DNA from: Hydrogenovibrio marinus
GTDB lineage: Bacteria > Pseudomonadota > Gammaproteobacteria > Thiomicrospirales > Thiomicrospiraceae
DNA length: 64,000 nucleotides
Assembly (NCBI RefSeq): GCF_013340845.1
Contig: NZ_AP020335.1
Coordinates: 1,178,001-1,242,000, forward strand
Reading direction: 5' to 3'
The position numbers and the translations under genes are program-made. Shown here piece after piece: positions 1 to 11,271 of this stretch. Every line of letters begins with the position of its first letter. Position 1 is the first letter of the stretch. The notes under the pieces were generated by a model. The model was not told where the DNA came from. It made no database searches and saw only the letters and a list, made by a program, of their open reading frames with translations.

Positions 1-8
1 ACCTAACC

Positions 9-365
9 TTAAATCACTTTTCGGATGATGCCTGGCAGTTTGACAGGATCAAAGGGTTTTACAATCCAACCAGTGGCGCCTAGTTTTTTGCCCTGATCCT
101 TCATTTCACGACTGGCTTCGGTTGTCATCATCAATACTGGCGTAAATTTGTAATTTTCTTCTGCCCGAACCTTTTCGAGAAACTCAAGTCCGTTCATGAC
201 AGGCATATTGATGTCTGAAATAATGACATCAAATTGTTCTTGTTTCGTCGCATCAAGCGCTTCTTGACCATTGGAAGCCAAGGTGAGCTCGAACTCCGAA
301 CTCAAAACCATTTCAACCAGCTTCCTCATGGAAGGGGCGTCATCTATGTAAAGAATTTTATTCAT
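9..365 (-). CDS. CheY-like single-domain response regulator
   Basis: A stand-alone receiver domain of 118 residues with no output domain. The acidic pair D8-D9, the phosphoacceptor D51 (in SDINMP), the switch threonine T81 and the conserved lysine K103 (in VKPF) are all present, so it should be phosphorylatable. I start it at the ATG at 365 because the receiver fold begins there; the open frame extends further upstream but that part has no domain character and runs into the ppiD promoter region. The GATGWIVKPF segment is typical of CheY-type proteins. No kinase or chemotaxis gene is next to it, so its partner is unknown. It is divergent from ppiD. Confidence 0.85.
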   Translation of the reverse strand: MNKILYIDDAPSMRKLVEMVLSSEFELTLASNGQEALDATKQEQFDVIISDINMPVMNGLEFLEKVRAEENYKFTPVLMMTTEASREMKDQGKKLGATGWIVKPFDPVKLPGIIRKVI

Positions 366-543
366 AGTCTGTTGACTCTTTGTGAGTGCATTTATTTTTA
401 CTTTTATACTACGTAATTTTATCACGTTTGTCTGCGGCGATGACTGTAAGGTTATATCAATGAAATTAATATGAAACCCAGTCGATAGCCTGATAAAATA
501 GCCACTTTCAAGTTTAATTACATCAGAAAATAGGTTGTCCGTA

Positions 544-2445
544 ATGTTACAAAGCATTAGAGAACGCGCGCAAGGATGGATTGCGTGGATCATCGTAGGT
601 TTGATTATTATCACATTTGCGCTTTTCGGTATTCAGGAATATGCACAAGGTGAGAAAAAAACAGCTGTAGCAGTCGTGAATGGTGAAGACATTACTGCAA
701 CAGATTTTTTGAAATTATACCACCGACAAAAAGCGCGTTTGCAGCAACAGTTTGGTGATATGTACGATCAAATCGTAAAAGACGATCAGCTAAGAGACCA
801 GGTTTTGAACGCTTTGATTGAATCATCAGTCGTTGAGCAGTGGGCAAAATCGCACAATATGGCGATTACTGATGCTGAATTGTCGATGGTTATTCAGTCT
901 GCAAAAGTTTTCCAAAAGGACGGAAAATTTGATCAAGCGACTTATGAGAATATCCTGAATCGCAATGGATTGACTGTTGGTGGTTTTGAGCAGGAACAGC
1001 GTGATTTCTTGCTTGAGAACCAAAGTCGTCAATTGACTGCTATTTCTCAGATGGCGCCAGAAAGTCTTTTCAAGCAGTTGGTGGATCTTCAATATCAGCA
1101 ACGTAAAATGAATTATTTGAGAATTGATCAAAAGCCTTTGATGAAAATGGCGGTGATTTCTCAAGACCAAATGCACAGTTATTATGAGAAACACAAGCAA
1201 CAGTATGTGATTCCTCAACAAATCAGCATTGATTATGTATTGTTATCGGAAGATGAGTTGTCCGAAAAAATCAAAGTTACTGATGATGCTCTACAAGCCT
1301 ATTATCAAGACAATAAAGATCAGTTTACTGAGCCAGAGCAAAGACAAGCTAGCCATATCCTGATTCGTATTGATGGCAAAACAACAGCTGAACAGGCACT
1401 GAAGAAAGCACAAGATATTCGCCAACAAATCGAGGCGGGAGCCGATTTTTCTGAGATGGCGAAGAAGTATTCTCAAGATCCAGGGTCTGCTAAATTAGGT
1501 GGTGACCTAGGTCTTTTCCAGCAAGGTATGATGGTGCCAGCGTTTGATAAAGCTGTGTTCTCGATGAAAGTGAATGAGATTAGCGAACCCGTGAAAACTA
1601 ACTTTGGTTATCACTTAATCAAATTGACAAAAATCGAACCTAAGCGCACCAAGTCTTTTGCAGAAGTGAAAACGGATGTGGAAACGATGTATCGTAAGAA
1701 GCAGGCTGAAAAAGAATACTTCGAGTTGCAGGATAAACTGAACTCAATCTCTTATGAACAGCCAGATACATTGGAGCCTGCAGCGGATGCGGTTGGCATG
1801 GATGTGAAAACGTCAGAACCGTTCTCAAAAGCAGGTGGTGTTGATGAGTTGACGCAAAACCCTAAAGTCATTAAGGCGGCATTCTCTGAAGAAGTTATGA
1901 AGGGTAATAACAGTTCTTCGATTGAACTGTCACCAACATCTTCGGTTGTGATTCGCGTTCATAAAGTCATTCCTACTAAACAACAAGCATTTGATGACGT
2001 GAAAGACGAAGTAGAACAATCACTAAGAAAAGAAGCCGGCGTTAAAGCTTCTGCAGACTTGGCGAAAGGCATTCTTGATAAAGTCAAAGCCGGTGCGTCA
2101 CTGAAATCTATGGCTCGTGATGGTGTTGATTACCATCAAACGGATTGGCTAGACCGCCAAAACCGTTTAGTGTTGCCTCAGTTGACTGCGGCATTGTTCA
2201 AAGCGCCTAAGCCTAAAGATGGTAAAACATCGTTCTCAACTTATGAATTGCCTTCAGGAGACTCTGTTGTGATTGAAGTGACAGGTGTTCAGAAAGGTAA
2301 AGAACCTGCTGATAAAGAAGAGTTGAGTCAGTTGAAAGAGTCTGTTGCAGGTGTGTTGGGTGATGCTGAAGTTAAAGCTAGAATCCAAGCGCTAGTCTCT
2401 TCTGCTAAGATTGAGAAAAAGCCGATTTATCAGAAGATTAAATAA
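544..2445 (+). CDS. ppiD: Periplasmic folding chaperone / peptidyl-prolyl isomerase PpiD
   Basis: A 633-residue inner-membrane-anchored periplasmic chaperone. It has a short cytoplasmic N-terminus, one membrane segment at about residues 13-32, a SurA-like N-terminal region, and a parvulin-type PPIase domain at about residues 268-365 (opens ASHILIRI, ends GYHLIKL). The frame can begin at TTG 535, but the AGG at 532-534 touches that codon, whereas it sits nine bases before ATG 544, and PpiD proteins usually begin MLQSIRE; I therefore use 544. PpiD assists outer-membrane and secreted proteins leaving the SecYEG channel. In many gammaproteobacteria ppiD follows lon and hupB; here the upstream neighbour is the divergent response regulator. 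A clear terminator follows the gene. Confidence 0.93.
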   Translation: MLQSIRERAQGWIAWIIVGLIIITFALFGIQEYAQGEKKTAVAVVNGEDITATDFLKLYHRQKARLQQQFGDMYDQIVKDDQLRDQVLNALIESSVVEQWAKSHNMAITDAELSMVIQSAKVFQKDGKFDQATYENILNRNGLTVGGFEQEQRDFLLENQSRQLTAISQMAPESLFKQLVDLQYQQRKMNYLRIDQKPLMKMAVISQDQMHSYYEKHKQQYVIPQQISIDYVLLSEDELSEKIKVTDDALQAYYQDNKDQFTEPEQRQASHILIRIDGKTTAEQALKKAQDIRQQIEAGADFSEMAKKYSQDPGSAKLGGDLGLFQQGMMVPAFDKAVFSMKVNEISEPVKTNFGYHLIKLTKIEPKRTKSFAEVKTDVETMYRKKQAEKEYFELQDKLNSISYEQPDTLEPAADAVGMDVKTSEPFSKAGGVDELTQNPKVIKAAFSEEVMKGNNSSSIELSPTSSVVIRVHKVIPTKQQAFDDVKDEVEQSLRKEAGVKASADLAKGILDKVKAGASLKSMARDGVDYHQTDWLDRQNRLVLPQLTAALFKAPKPKDGKTSFSTYELPSGDSVVIEVTGVQKGKEPADKEELSQLKESVAGVLGDAEVKARIQALVSSAKIEKKPIYQKIK

Positions 2446-2463
2446 CGGTTTTGACGACACAAT

Positions 2464-2490
2464 AAAAAAGCGCCATTTGGCGCTTTTTTA
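2464..2490 (+). terminator. Intrinsic terminator after ppiD
   Basis: A stem with arms AAAAAAGCGCC and GGCGCTTTTTT separated by a short loop, ending in a run of T. The A-run on the left side means it could also act on the minus strand, stopping the rluE-mnmA-hflD-cupin transcript. Confidence 0.85.
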
Positions 2491-2519
2491 TTTGGATTTA
2501 GGCTAAAAATTAAATGGTC

Positions 2520-2792
2520 TTATCTAAATAGGTAATGCTTTTTAACAGGATGGTGAATGACCCATTCGCAACTCATGCCTTGCGGAAAGGTTACTAAATC
2601 ACCTTTTCCAAACTCAAAGGTTTTGCCGTTTGCATGAACGGTTACTTTACCTTCAAGCAAGTAGCAGACTTCCTCAGTATCATAGTGCCAAGGAAAGCTT
2701 GAGGCTTCTTTTTCCCAAATCGGCCACTGAAAAGCGCCTAGCGAGTCCAGTTCGTTTTCGGAAGGTTGGTTTTGTACTTTCACATCAGACAT
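2520..2792 (-). CDS. Small cupin-domain protein (DUF861 / EutQ-like cupin)
   Basis: A 90-residue single cupin. The barrel motifs can be seen: WHYDTEEVCYLLEGKV (metal-site type motif, with E in place of one His) and FGKGDLVTFPQG (second cupin motif). The family belongs to the cupin_3 group of small proteins with no settled enzyme activity. It lies 28 bases downstream of hflD on the same strand and probably is the last gene of the rluE-mnmA-hflD operon. Function unknown; it could bind a sugar or amino-acid derivative. Confidence 0.8.
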   Translation of the reverse strand: MSDVKVQNQPSENELDSLGAFQWPIWEKEASSFPWHYDTEEVCYLLEGKVTVHANGKTFEFGKGDLVTFPQGMSCEWVIHHPVKKHYLFR

Positions 2793-2820
2793 ATCTTACT
2801 TAGCCTCTCGTATGGTTCTA

Positions 2821-3507
2821 CTACTTGTCTTGAGAATCTTTGTCGAAGTAAGGCGATTCGGCAGAGGTTGCAGTTGTACGCAGTAAAGTTTGCGCAGAGC
2901 GTAAATAACGTTTGCGTGACCATAATAGTCCCCAACGACTGCCGCCTACCTGACGCCATAACATTGATGCTCGAATGCCAGCAAGTAGAAGACTTCTGAT
3001 TTTGTTGGCAATCAGAGGGTTCTGCAAATGACCGTGGGCGCCATTCACCATAATGCGAGGTGTTAATGGGCTGATGTTTTCGGTGTAGGCTCTGGCAAGT
3101 GTTGCAATGACATTTTCGTGAAACTCTCCAAAGTGTTCACGGCTGGAACGAGCAGACTCGATAATCTTGAAAATCTTGCCAAGCGCGTCGCTATCTTCAG
3201 AAAGCTTCTTCTCTAAAACCATCAGGTTCAAAACATATTTGGTGATTTCAATGTTGCGGATTTGCTCGGCTTGATTTGAACTTATTTGGCTTAATAGCGT
3301 ATTGACACCTTTTTGAATGTTCATGACATCGCCGCCGAAAACATCAAGGGTGTCGTTCGGGCTCTCACAAAACAAAGAGTTGATACTGGTTTCAAAAGCT
3401 ATGGCGTCAGTTTTACCCGTGGTTGCCAAATCGAAAACTTGTTGAGCGACTTGGTATATGCCAATCAGGGCAATGGTTTTATCTTGATCCGTGTAACTTT
3501 GGTTCAT
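2821..3507 (-). CDS. hflD: High-frequency lysogenization protein HflD
   Basis: A 228-residue mainly helical protein matching HflD (formerly YcfC), a membrane-associated protein that in E. coli affects lambda CII. The start ATG overlaps the mnmA stop (ATGA at 3504-3507), showing translational coupling. The mnmA-hflD pair is conserved across gammaproteobacteria, where purB usually follows; in this window purB is found instead at 41.7 kb. The C-terminal extension after the [12 protein letters not shown] segment is hydrophilic and low in conservation. Confidence 0.88.
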   Translation of the reverse strand: MNQSYTDQDKTIALIGIYQVAQQVFDLATTGKTDAIAFETSINSLFCESPNDTLDVFGGDVMNIQKGVNTLLSQISSNQAEQIRNIEITKYVLNLMVLEKKLSEDSDALGKIFKIIESARSSREHFGEFHENVIATLARAYTENISPLTPRIMVNGAHGHLQNPLIANKIRSLLLAGIRASMLWRQVGGSRWGLLWSRKRYLRSAQTLLRTTATSAESPYFDKDSQDK

Positions 3508-4697
3508 ACGTATTCCGCTTGGGTGAAAGAGGTTTCACTGTTGTGATTGTCATATTCTGGAATCATATCTAACTCATGGTAGCGCTGCGTAATAATCGCG
3601 CCGCCCAAACAATCTTCACCCTGATAAAAAACGATAGATTGACCTGGGGTGATGGCTGTTTGAGGCTCATCGAAAGCGACTATGATTTTACCTTCGTGTT
3701 CTTTTAAAATTGTACAAGGCTGTTCAGGCTGACGGTAGCGAACTTTTGCTTTAAGAGCGGTTCCGGTGGCGGGTATTTTTCCAGCGACCCAGTCACAAGT
3801 GGTTGCTACAAGATAACGATGATTGAGCAATGGGTGGTCTGAACCTTGTACGGCAATTAACTGATTTTTTCCAAGATTTTTGTCTGCCGAAAACCAAGGA
3901 AGTCCAGAGTCGCCATGACCACCACCAATACCAAGTCCTTTGCGTTGCCCTAAGGTTAAGTACATTAAACCATCGTGCTTGCCAATCACTTTGCCTTCGG
4001 TGTCAACGATATCACCGGGTTGAGCAGGTAGGAATTGTTGCAAGAAGTCCTTAAACTTTCTTTCGCCGATAAAGCAAATGCCGGTGCTGTCTTTTTTGTC
4101 ATGTGTAATCAAACCAGCTTCTTCTGCCATCTCGCGCACACGAGGTTTTTCAAGTTCGCCAATTGGGAATAGAGAGCGGGACAACTGATGCTGTTGTAGT
4201 GTATACAAGAAATAGCTCTGGTCTTTATTGTTATCCTGCCCTTTCAAAAGATGAAAATGACCGTCCTCATCTTCGTGAATACGAGCATAATGTCCTGTAG
4301 CAATGTAGTCAGCACCCAGGGTCATGGCATGCTCTAGGAATGCTTTGAACTTTACTTCCTTGTTGCATAGGATGTCTGGATTTGGAGTTCTTCCGGCTGC
4401 ATATTCGGTAAGAAAATGCTCAAAAACTCTGTCCCAATATTCTTTAGAAAAGTTTTCGACGTGCAGGGGGATATCGAGTTTTTCGCAGATAGCAAGCACA
4501 TCTTTCAGGTCTTCAGCAGCTGGGCAATAATCTTCGGTATCATCGCCTTCCCAGTTTTTCATGAAAAGCCCTTCAACCTGATAACCTTGCTGTTTTAAAA
4601 GCAACGCCGCAACCGACGAGTCAACTCCTCCGGATAATCCGACGATGACTTTTATCTCTGATGTATTTTTATGGATGGATGGTAATCTTTCTTTCAT
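3504..4697 (-). CDS. mnmA: tRNA-specific 2-thiouridylase MnmA
   Basis: Cytoplasmic enzyme that thiolates U34 of tRNA for Lys, Glu and Gln, using ATP and sulfur relayed by the Tus proteins. The ATP-binding PP-loop SGGVDSS is at residues 22-28; the two catalytic cysteines are C111 (in [12 protein letters not shown]) and C208 (in [10 protein letters not shown]). At 397 residues it is slightly longer than E. coli MnmA because of N- and C-terminal extensions. It lies 21 bases downstream of rluE and overlaps hflD, so the three are probably one transcript. Confidence 0.96.
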   Translation of the reverse strand: MKERLPSIHKNTSEIKVIVGLSGGVDSSVAALLLKQQGYQVEGLFMKNWEGDDTEDYCPAAEDLKDVLAICEKLDIPLHVENFSKEYWDRVFEHFLTEYAAGRTPNPDILCNKEVKFKAFLEHAMTLGADYIATGHYARIHEDEDGHFHLLKGQDNNKDQSYFLYTLQQHQLSRSLFPIGELEKPRVREMAEEAGLITHDKKDSTGICFIGERKFKDFLQQFLPAQPGDIVDTEGKVIGKHDGLMYLTLGQRKGLGIGGGHGDSGLPWFSADKNLGKNQLIAVQGSDHPLLNHRYLVATTCDWVAGKIPATGTALKAKVRYRQPEQPCTILKEHEGKIIVAFDEPQTAITPGQSIVFYQGEDCLGGAIITQRYHELDMIPEYDNHNSETSFTQAEYV

Positions 4698-4718
4698 AAA
4701 GCTATTTTATCATGAAAC

Positions 4719-5279
4719 TTAGGATTGAGCTTTTTGCATGATGGATTCACCTGGCTGTAGATTGTTGAGTTGATAAGGTCCTATTTTTGTACGAATAAGC
4801 CTTAAAGTGGGGAAGCCTACAGCAGCAGTCATGCGTCGAACTTGTCGGTTTCTGCCTTCCGTAATGGTTAGTTCCAACCATGAAGTCGGAATGTTTTTGC
4901 GCTCTCTGATGGGAGGGGTTCTTTGCCAGATCCACTTGGGTTCGTTGATCTTTTTTGCCACAGCAGGGCGTGTCATACCATCTTTAAGCTCAACGCCTAT
5001 TTTGAGTTGTTTAACCGCCTGTGGCGTAATATCGCCCTCAACCTGCACTAAATAGGTTTTAGGTTGCTTGTGTTTAGGGTCGGAGATTTGGTGTTGCAAG
5101 ACACCATCGTTGGTCAGAAGTAGAAGCCCTTCAGAGTCGCGATCAAGTCTACCGGCGGCATAGAATCCTGGGCGTTGAATGTAGTCTGCAAGTGTTTCCC
5201 GTTCACCACTATATTGGGGTTCGTCGGTGAATTGGCATAAAACGTTAAACGGCTTATTGAATAGTAATATTTCTGGCAT
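4719..5279 (-). CDS. rluE: 23S rRNA pseudouridine synthase RluE
   Basis: A 186-residue RsuA/RluE-family pseudouridine synthase without the N-terminal S4 domain, as expected for RluE, which modifies U2457 of 23S rRNA. The catalytic aspartate is D46 in [17 protein letters not shown], and the [10 protein letters not shown] motif near residue 140 is the other family signature. It heads the minus-strand operon rluE-mnmA-hflD-cupin and is divergent from icd. E. coli has the same rluE/icd arrangement. Confidence 0.92.
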   Translation of the reverse strand: MPEILLFNKPFNVLCQFTDEPQYSGERETLADYIQRPGFYAAGRLDRDSEGLLLLTNDGVLQHQISDPKHKQPKTYLVQVEGDITPQAVKQLKIGVELKDGMTRPAVAKKINEPKWIWQRTPPIRERKNIPTSWLELTITEGRNRQVRRMTAAVGFPTLRLIRTKIGPYQLNNLQPGESIMQKAQS

Positions 5280-5495
5280 GAATCGACTTAATTTGTGCTA
5301 ATTGATAGAGGGTTTTGCAGTGTGCGCTAATAACCTCACATTTACAGGGCTTGAAGTTATGCAAAGCACGACTGAGTAAGTTAGAATAGTATCTATTTTA
5401 ACACTTTCTAATAATGTTGATGCATTTCGGCGTCAAGAGCTTTGAAACAGCTGTGTTGAGCCGTTTGCCAATATTCGAAACTAGGACTGATTTAG

Positions 5496-7715
<2,220 letters not shown>

Positions 7716-7810
7716 GTCCGTTAAGGTTATTGGTTTTACTGGGTTTTATCTCAACGTTGCGCAGTTAACAGCAAATATAGAACCCTGAAAATCGTAAAGG
7801 TAAACGATTT

Positions 7811-9169
7811 ATGAATGTTTTGATTGTTGACCCGTCCTCAAGTTATCGCGAAGTCGTGAAACAAATATTACTTGGTGAGGACGTTGAAGCGATAGAGTGC
7901 GTCAACGGTACCGAAGCTTTAGCTTACCTTGAAAAAAACAAACCTGATGCCATCAGTATTGCTCATGAGTTGGGTGATATGGAAAGTTTTGCTTTTCTCA
8001 AAAAAATCAAAGAAAACAGTAACCTTGATAATATTCCTAGCTTTCTTTTAACGTCGAATACGACGCAGGAATTCAAGCGAAAAGCCTATGATGCTGGCTT
8101 TACCGAAGTTTTTATTAAGTCCGATTTTGCCACCCTCAAGCGAGCATTGCGAAGTTTGGTTCTCTATGCGACAACCAATATTTCTGCGCGAGTGCTTTAT
8201 ATTGAAGATGCGCAAAGTACCGCGGACTACACCACTTACATCATGAAAAGTGCGGGTTGGGAAGTAGTACATGTGAAAAGCGGTGAAGAGGCTGCCGAGT
8301 TGTTGGATGACAAAAACAATCGTTTTGACTTAGTGGTGACGGATTTGGTGTTGGAGGGACGTATCAGTGGTATCGGTCTCATCAACCTGATTCGCCAAGG
8401 GAATGAAGATATTCGTAACATTCCGATTCTCGCTGTGTCCGGTTGGAATGATCTGCTCAGACAGTTTTATGTTCTGAAACATGGTGCAGGGGATTTTATT
8501 GCCAAGCCATTTCATGAAACTGACTTTCTGGCTCGCGCCATTAATTTGATTCTGAATAAGAAGAAGTTGGACAAGGTTAAAGCAACGCAAAAAGCGCTGT
8601 ACGAAAAAGCTAATATTGATGCGGTAACTGGTCTGAATAATAGGCACTTCATGGAAGAGTTCGGTTCCAAAATCGTCAAGGATTCAATTGAAAATAATGA
8701 AGGGGTTGCTCTGGCGTTGCTGGATATTGACCACTTCAAGAAGATTAACGATGGAAGCGGACATTCAAGCGGTGATGAGGTCTTGAGGCAGGTAGCCTCA
8801 TTAATCAAGAGTTTACGTCATCCCGGTGATGTCGTTGCCAGATTTGGTGGTGACGAAATTATTCTGTTGATGTCTGGTTGTGAGCATACTGATGTCGAAG
8901 AGCGTATGGAGGAAATCCGTACGGGAATCGAGAAACTCTCTCCACTTGGTATTCAGGTCACAGCAAGTATAGGTGTTGCCTGTCATGACAAGCGAGTTGT
9001 TTCAAGACTGGTATCTTTGCTGGATAATGTCGAGCAGGTAAGCCACCAAGATGTGAAAGTGGATTTTGATGTTTTGTTTAGTGCGGCGGATCATGCGCTG
9101 TACAGCGCGAAACGTGATGGACGCAATAAAGTCTGTATTAGTGATTTATTTGAACACGTTGATGTTTAG
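7811..9169 (+). CDS. Response regulator with two receiver domains and a GGDEF domain
   Basis: A 452-residue cytoplasmic REC-REC-GGDEF protein, PleD-like in layout. Receiver 1 (residues about 1-120) has lost its phosphoacceptor: the position aligned with the usual Asp is A51 (ISIAHELG instead of a SDxxMP-type motif). Receiver 2 (about 127-250) keeps E/D acidic residues in YIED, the phosphoacceptor D178 (VVTDLVLEG) and lysine in AKPF. The GGDEF domain (about 285-445) has an intact active site G346-G347-D348-E349-I350, so it should make cyclic di-GMP. The inhibitory RxxD site is not in register (HPGD stands five residues before GGDE), so product feedback may be weak. Regulated by an unidentified kinase. 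Confidence 0.9.
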   Translation: MNVLIVDPSSSYREVVKQILLGEDVEAIECVNGTEALAYLEKNKPDAISIAHELGDMESFAFLKKIKENSNLDNIPSFLLTSNTTQEFKRKAYDAGFTEVFIKSDFATLKRALRSLVLYATTNISARVLYIEDAQSTADYTTYIMKSAGWEVVHVKSGEEAAELLDDKNNRFDLVVTDLVLEGRISGIGLINLIRQGNEDIRNIPILAVSGWNDLLRQFYVLKHGAGDFIAKPFHETDFLARAINLILNKKKLDKVKATQKALYEKANIDAVTGLNNRHFMEEFGSKIVKDSIENNEGVALALLDIDHFKKINDGSGHSSGDEVLRQVASLIKSLRHPGDVVARFGGDEIILLMSGCEHTDVEERMEEIRTGIEKLSPLGIQVTASIGVACHDKRVVSRLVSLLDNVEQVSHQDVKVDFDVLFSAADHALYSAKRDGRNKVCISDLFEHVDV

Positions 9170-9190
9170 AACGAGCTGAAGTGATTAAAG

Positions 9191-9225
9191 CTCTCTGTTT
9201 ATTAAGATAATGAAAAACAGAGAGT
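9191..9225 (+). terminator. Hairpin between convergent GGDEF and phnA genes
   Basis: Inverted repeat CTCTCTGTTT / AAACAGAGAG with a loop of about 13 bases, lying between two convergent genes. It lacks a clean T-run on either side, so a terminator role is only probable from position. Confidence 0.4.
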
Positions 9226-9257
9226 TTAGAGAGAACGCTTAAATAAAAGGCTTTGAA

Positions 9258-9827
9258 TTAAGCTTTCTTCAAGTAAGCGGCAACCAAAACGATTTGTGTA
9301 CCGTTGACCTTACCTTCAATGTGTAGAGGGTTGTTGGTCAGGTGAATGTTTTTGACCAAAGTACCGCGTTTCGCAGTAAATCCAGCGCCTTTTACATCCA
9401 AATCCTTGATAAGCGTCACATCGTCACCTTCATTTAGAATGGTGCCATTGCTGTCCTTGGTTGGTGTAACGTCATCATCGTCTTGCGGTAAGCCTGCTTC
9501 AGCCCATTTGCGTACATCGTCTTCCATGTACATCATGTCCAACAATTCTTGTGGCCAACCTTCTGCTCTTAATTGATACAAAAGTCTGTAAGCCATTACT
9601 TGTACAGCTGGCACTGAACTCCACATGCTGTCGTTCAAACAACGCCAATGATTGGAATCCATTTTTTCAGGATTTTCAATTTGTTCAGCGCAGGTTGCAC
9701 AGACGAGAATAGATTGTTCTGCAGAACCGTCACTAGGCGCTACTTCAAAAGCTTGAAGTCCTTCCTCCGAACCACATAGTTCGCATTTGTGTCCGCTTCT
9801 TTCCTGCAAAGTTTGTTCTACGCTCAT
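9258..9827 (-). CDS. phnA: PhnA/YjdM-family zinc-ribbon protein
   Basis: A 189-residue protein with an N-terminal zinc ribbon (C15, C18, C43, C46, two CxxC pairs) and the C-terminal PhnA domain (from about residue 125, DSNGTILNEGDDVTLIKDLDVKG start region). Despite the historic name, the family is not shown to take part in phosphonate breakdown, and there is no phn cluster here. It carries a middle helical segment common in longer PhnA versions. It is convergent with the GGDEF gene and divergent from the J-domain gene. Biological role unknown. Confidence 0.88.
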   Translation of the reverse strand: MSVEQTLQERSGHKCELCGSEEGLQAFEVAPSDGSAEQSILVCATCAEQIENPEKMDSNHWRCLNDSMWSSVPAVQVMAYRLLYQLRAEGWPQELLDMMYMEDDVRKWAEAGLPQDDDDVTPTKDSNGTILNEGDDVTLIKDLDVKGAGFTAKRGTLVKNIHLTNNPLHIEGKVNGTQIVLVAAYLKKA

Positions 9828-9887
9828 TTTTTATTTCCCTTTTAAATCGAAAGGGTATTATCCTTTATTGAAACCTTTTTTTGGAAA

Positions 9888-9903
9888 AAATCTGCCAGGT
9901 TGG
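9888..9903 (+). repeat. Dispersed 16-mer AAATCTGCCAGGTTGG, copy 1
   Basis: Exact copy of the consensus, in the 192-base gap between the divergent phnA and J-domain genes. It has no inverted partner and is not positioned as a terminator. Confidence 0.85.
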
Positions 9904-10019
9904 GATGTTTGGTTTTTGATTTTTTATTCGCTTTGTTTTTAAAAGCAAACACGTTAGAATAAAACCAAACTTAAGAAGTCATTTTTTTATTTGTTGTAGG
10001 CGTTTCACACTCTTTTAGA

Positions 10020-10820
10020 ATGGTAAATTCACCCTTTGATGTCACTAAAGATTATTTCGCTATACTGGGCGTTCATCATCTTGCTTGTGATAAAACCATT
10101 AAACAAGCCTACCGGAAAATGGCGAGGCGCTACCACCCCGACGTTTCAAAAATCCATAATGCAACGCAGAAATTTCAGGAAGTTTCTGAAGCATTTGAGA
10201 TTCTGACAAAGCATAAGGATGCCTATTGGAAGGCATATTGCCGACACAGTAATCGATCTTCCAATACATCTTCCGGTTATAGGAAAAATACGCGTCATGA
10301 TACGGGCAATAACAATGCCGGTGCTCAAGGAGATTTTTGGGGGTATTCTCAACAAGCCCGAAAACCCATTCGCGGTAAGGATAAGGTGATTACTTACCCT
10401 TTAACTCTGCGTTACGCGATACGATTACTGAAAATCGGTTATTTCTATATTCCCGGGTTGAAGATTCGTATGAAGTTTTCCCGTTTAGCTTTCCAAGGGA
10501 AAACGTTCCGCATCAGAAATAAAGGTTATCCTGGATTGTTTGGTGGGGAAAACGGTGATTATTTGGTGAAGTTCAGCTTGAAGATGACCGGCTTGAAGTG
10601 GGAATTGAAAGGTTCTGATTTATATGGCGTTATTGAAGTTCCTGAACCATTGCTGGCATCGGGAAGTAAAATAGAGCTGGAATCTCCCGTTGGACCTCTC
10701 AAGTTGGTTGTTCCAAAAAACTATTCCTCCAAAGATTATATTAAAGTCGAGAATATGGGCTTGCCGGGCGATGAGATTCATTCGCCTGGGCACCTTTTCG
10801 CCAAATTGATAGCGGCGTGA
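10020..10820 (+). CDS. J-domain co-chaperone, CbpA-like (DnaJ type B)
   Basis: A 266-residue protein with an N-terminal J domain (residues about 9-70, HPD motif at 39-41) followed by a low-complexity Asn/Ser/Gly linker (about 75-110) and a C-terminal substrate-binding region resembling DnaJ CTD I/II. The zinc-finger repeats of DnaJ are absent, as in CbpA. It should stimulate DnaK ATPase and present clients. It is shorter than E. coli CbpA (about 306 residues), mainly in the linker and CTD I. No CbpM partner gene is adjacent. Confidence 0.85.
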   Translation: MVNSPFDVTKDYFAILGVHHLACDKTIKQAYRKMARRYHPDVSKIHNATQKFQEVSEAFEILTKHKDAYWKAYCRHSNRSSNTSSGYRKNTRHDTGNNNAGAQGDFWGYSQQARKPIRGKDKVITYPLTLRYAIRLLKIGYFYIPGLKIRMKFSRLAFQGKTFRIRNKGYPGLFGGENGDYLVKFSLKMTGLKWELKGSDLYGVIEVPEPLLASGSKIELESPVGPLKLVVPKNYSSKDYIKVENMGLPGDEIHSPGHLFAKLIAA

Positions 10821-10956
10821 TTTTTGCTATAAGCAAAATAAGCCGCCACTCTGTTCAAAAGTCGCTTGATTACAGATTATTTGCCCATATATGATAAGAA
10901 GAAACAAAGATGTTAGATTGATGAGTTTGTCTAAGCATCAAATGATAGGATTTTAG

Positions 10957-11271
10957 ATGGCAACTAGGCCTTTTGAAGATGATGGCGCAATTTTAGAGGC
11001 AGTCAAATTGCCTTTAAAGCCGCCAAGAAGGTATCAAATCGTACTATTGAATGACGATTTCACACCGATGGATTTTGTGGTTGAAGTGCTCATGCGCTTT
11101 TTCGGAATGGACGAGGCCAAGGCAGTAGCCGTGATGATGGCAGTTCATACCCAAGGAAAGGGTGTTTGTGGTGTATATAGTAAAGAAGTCGCTGAAATGA
11201 AAGTGATGCAGGTAAACCGATATGCTCGGGAAAACCAACATCCTTTGCAGTGCCAAATGGAGATTGTTTAA
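10957..11271 (+). CDS. clpS: ATP-dependent Clp protease adaptor ClpS
   Basis: A 104-residue N-degron adaptor that hands proteins with N-terminal Leu, Phe, Trp or Tyr to ClpAP. The core [16 protein letters not shown] motif that forms the N-degron pocket, and the [18 protein letters not shown] helix region that meets the ClpA N-domain, are present. Its stop overlaps the clpA start by one base (TAATG at 11269-11273), so the two are translationally coupled. With aat at 14 kb, this makes a complete N-end-rule branch in one neighbourhood. Confidence 0.95.
   Translation: MATRPFEDDGAILEAVKLPLKPPRRYQIVLLNDDFTPMDFVVEVLMRFFGMDEAKAVAVMMAVHTQGKGVCGVYSKEVAEMKVMQVNRYARENQHPLQCQMEIV

Noticed and set aside
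31-38. CCTGGCAG inside the CheY-like gene as another repeat copy
   Set aside because: Only eight bases match and the flanks differ; expected by chance at this length.
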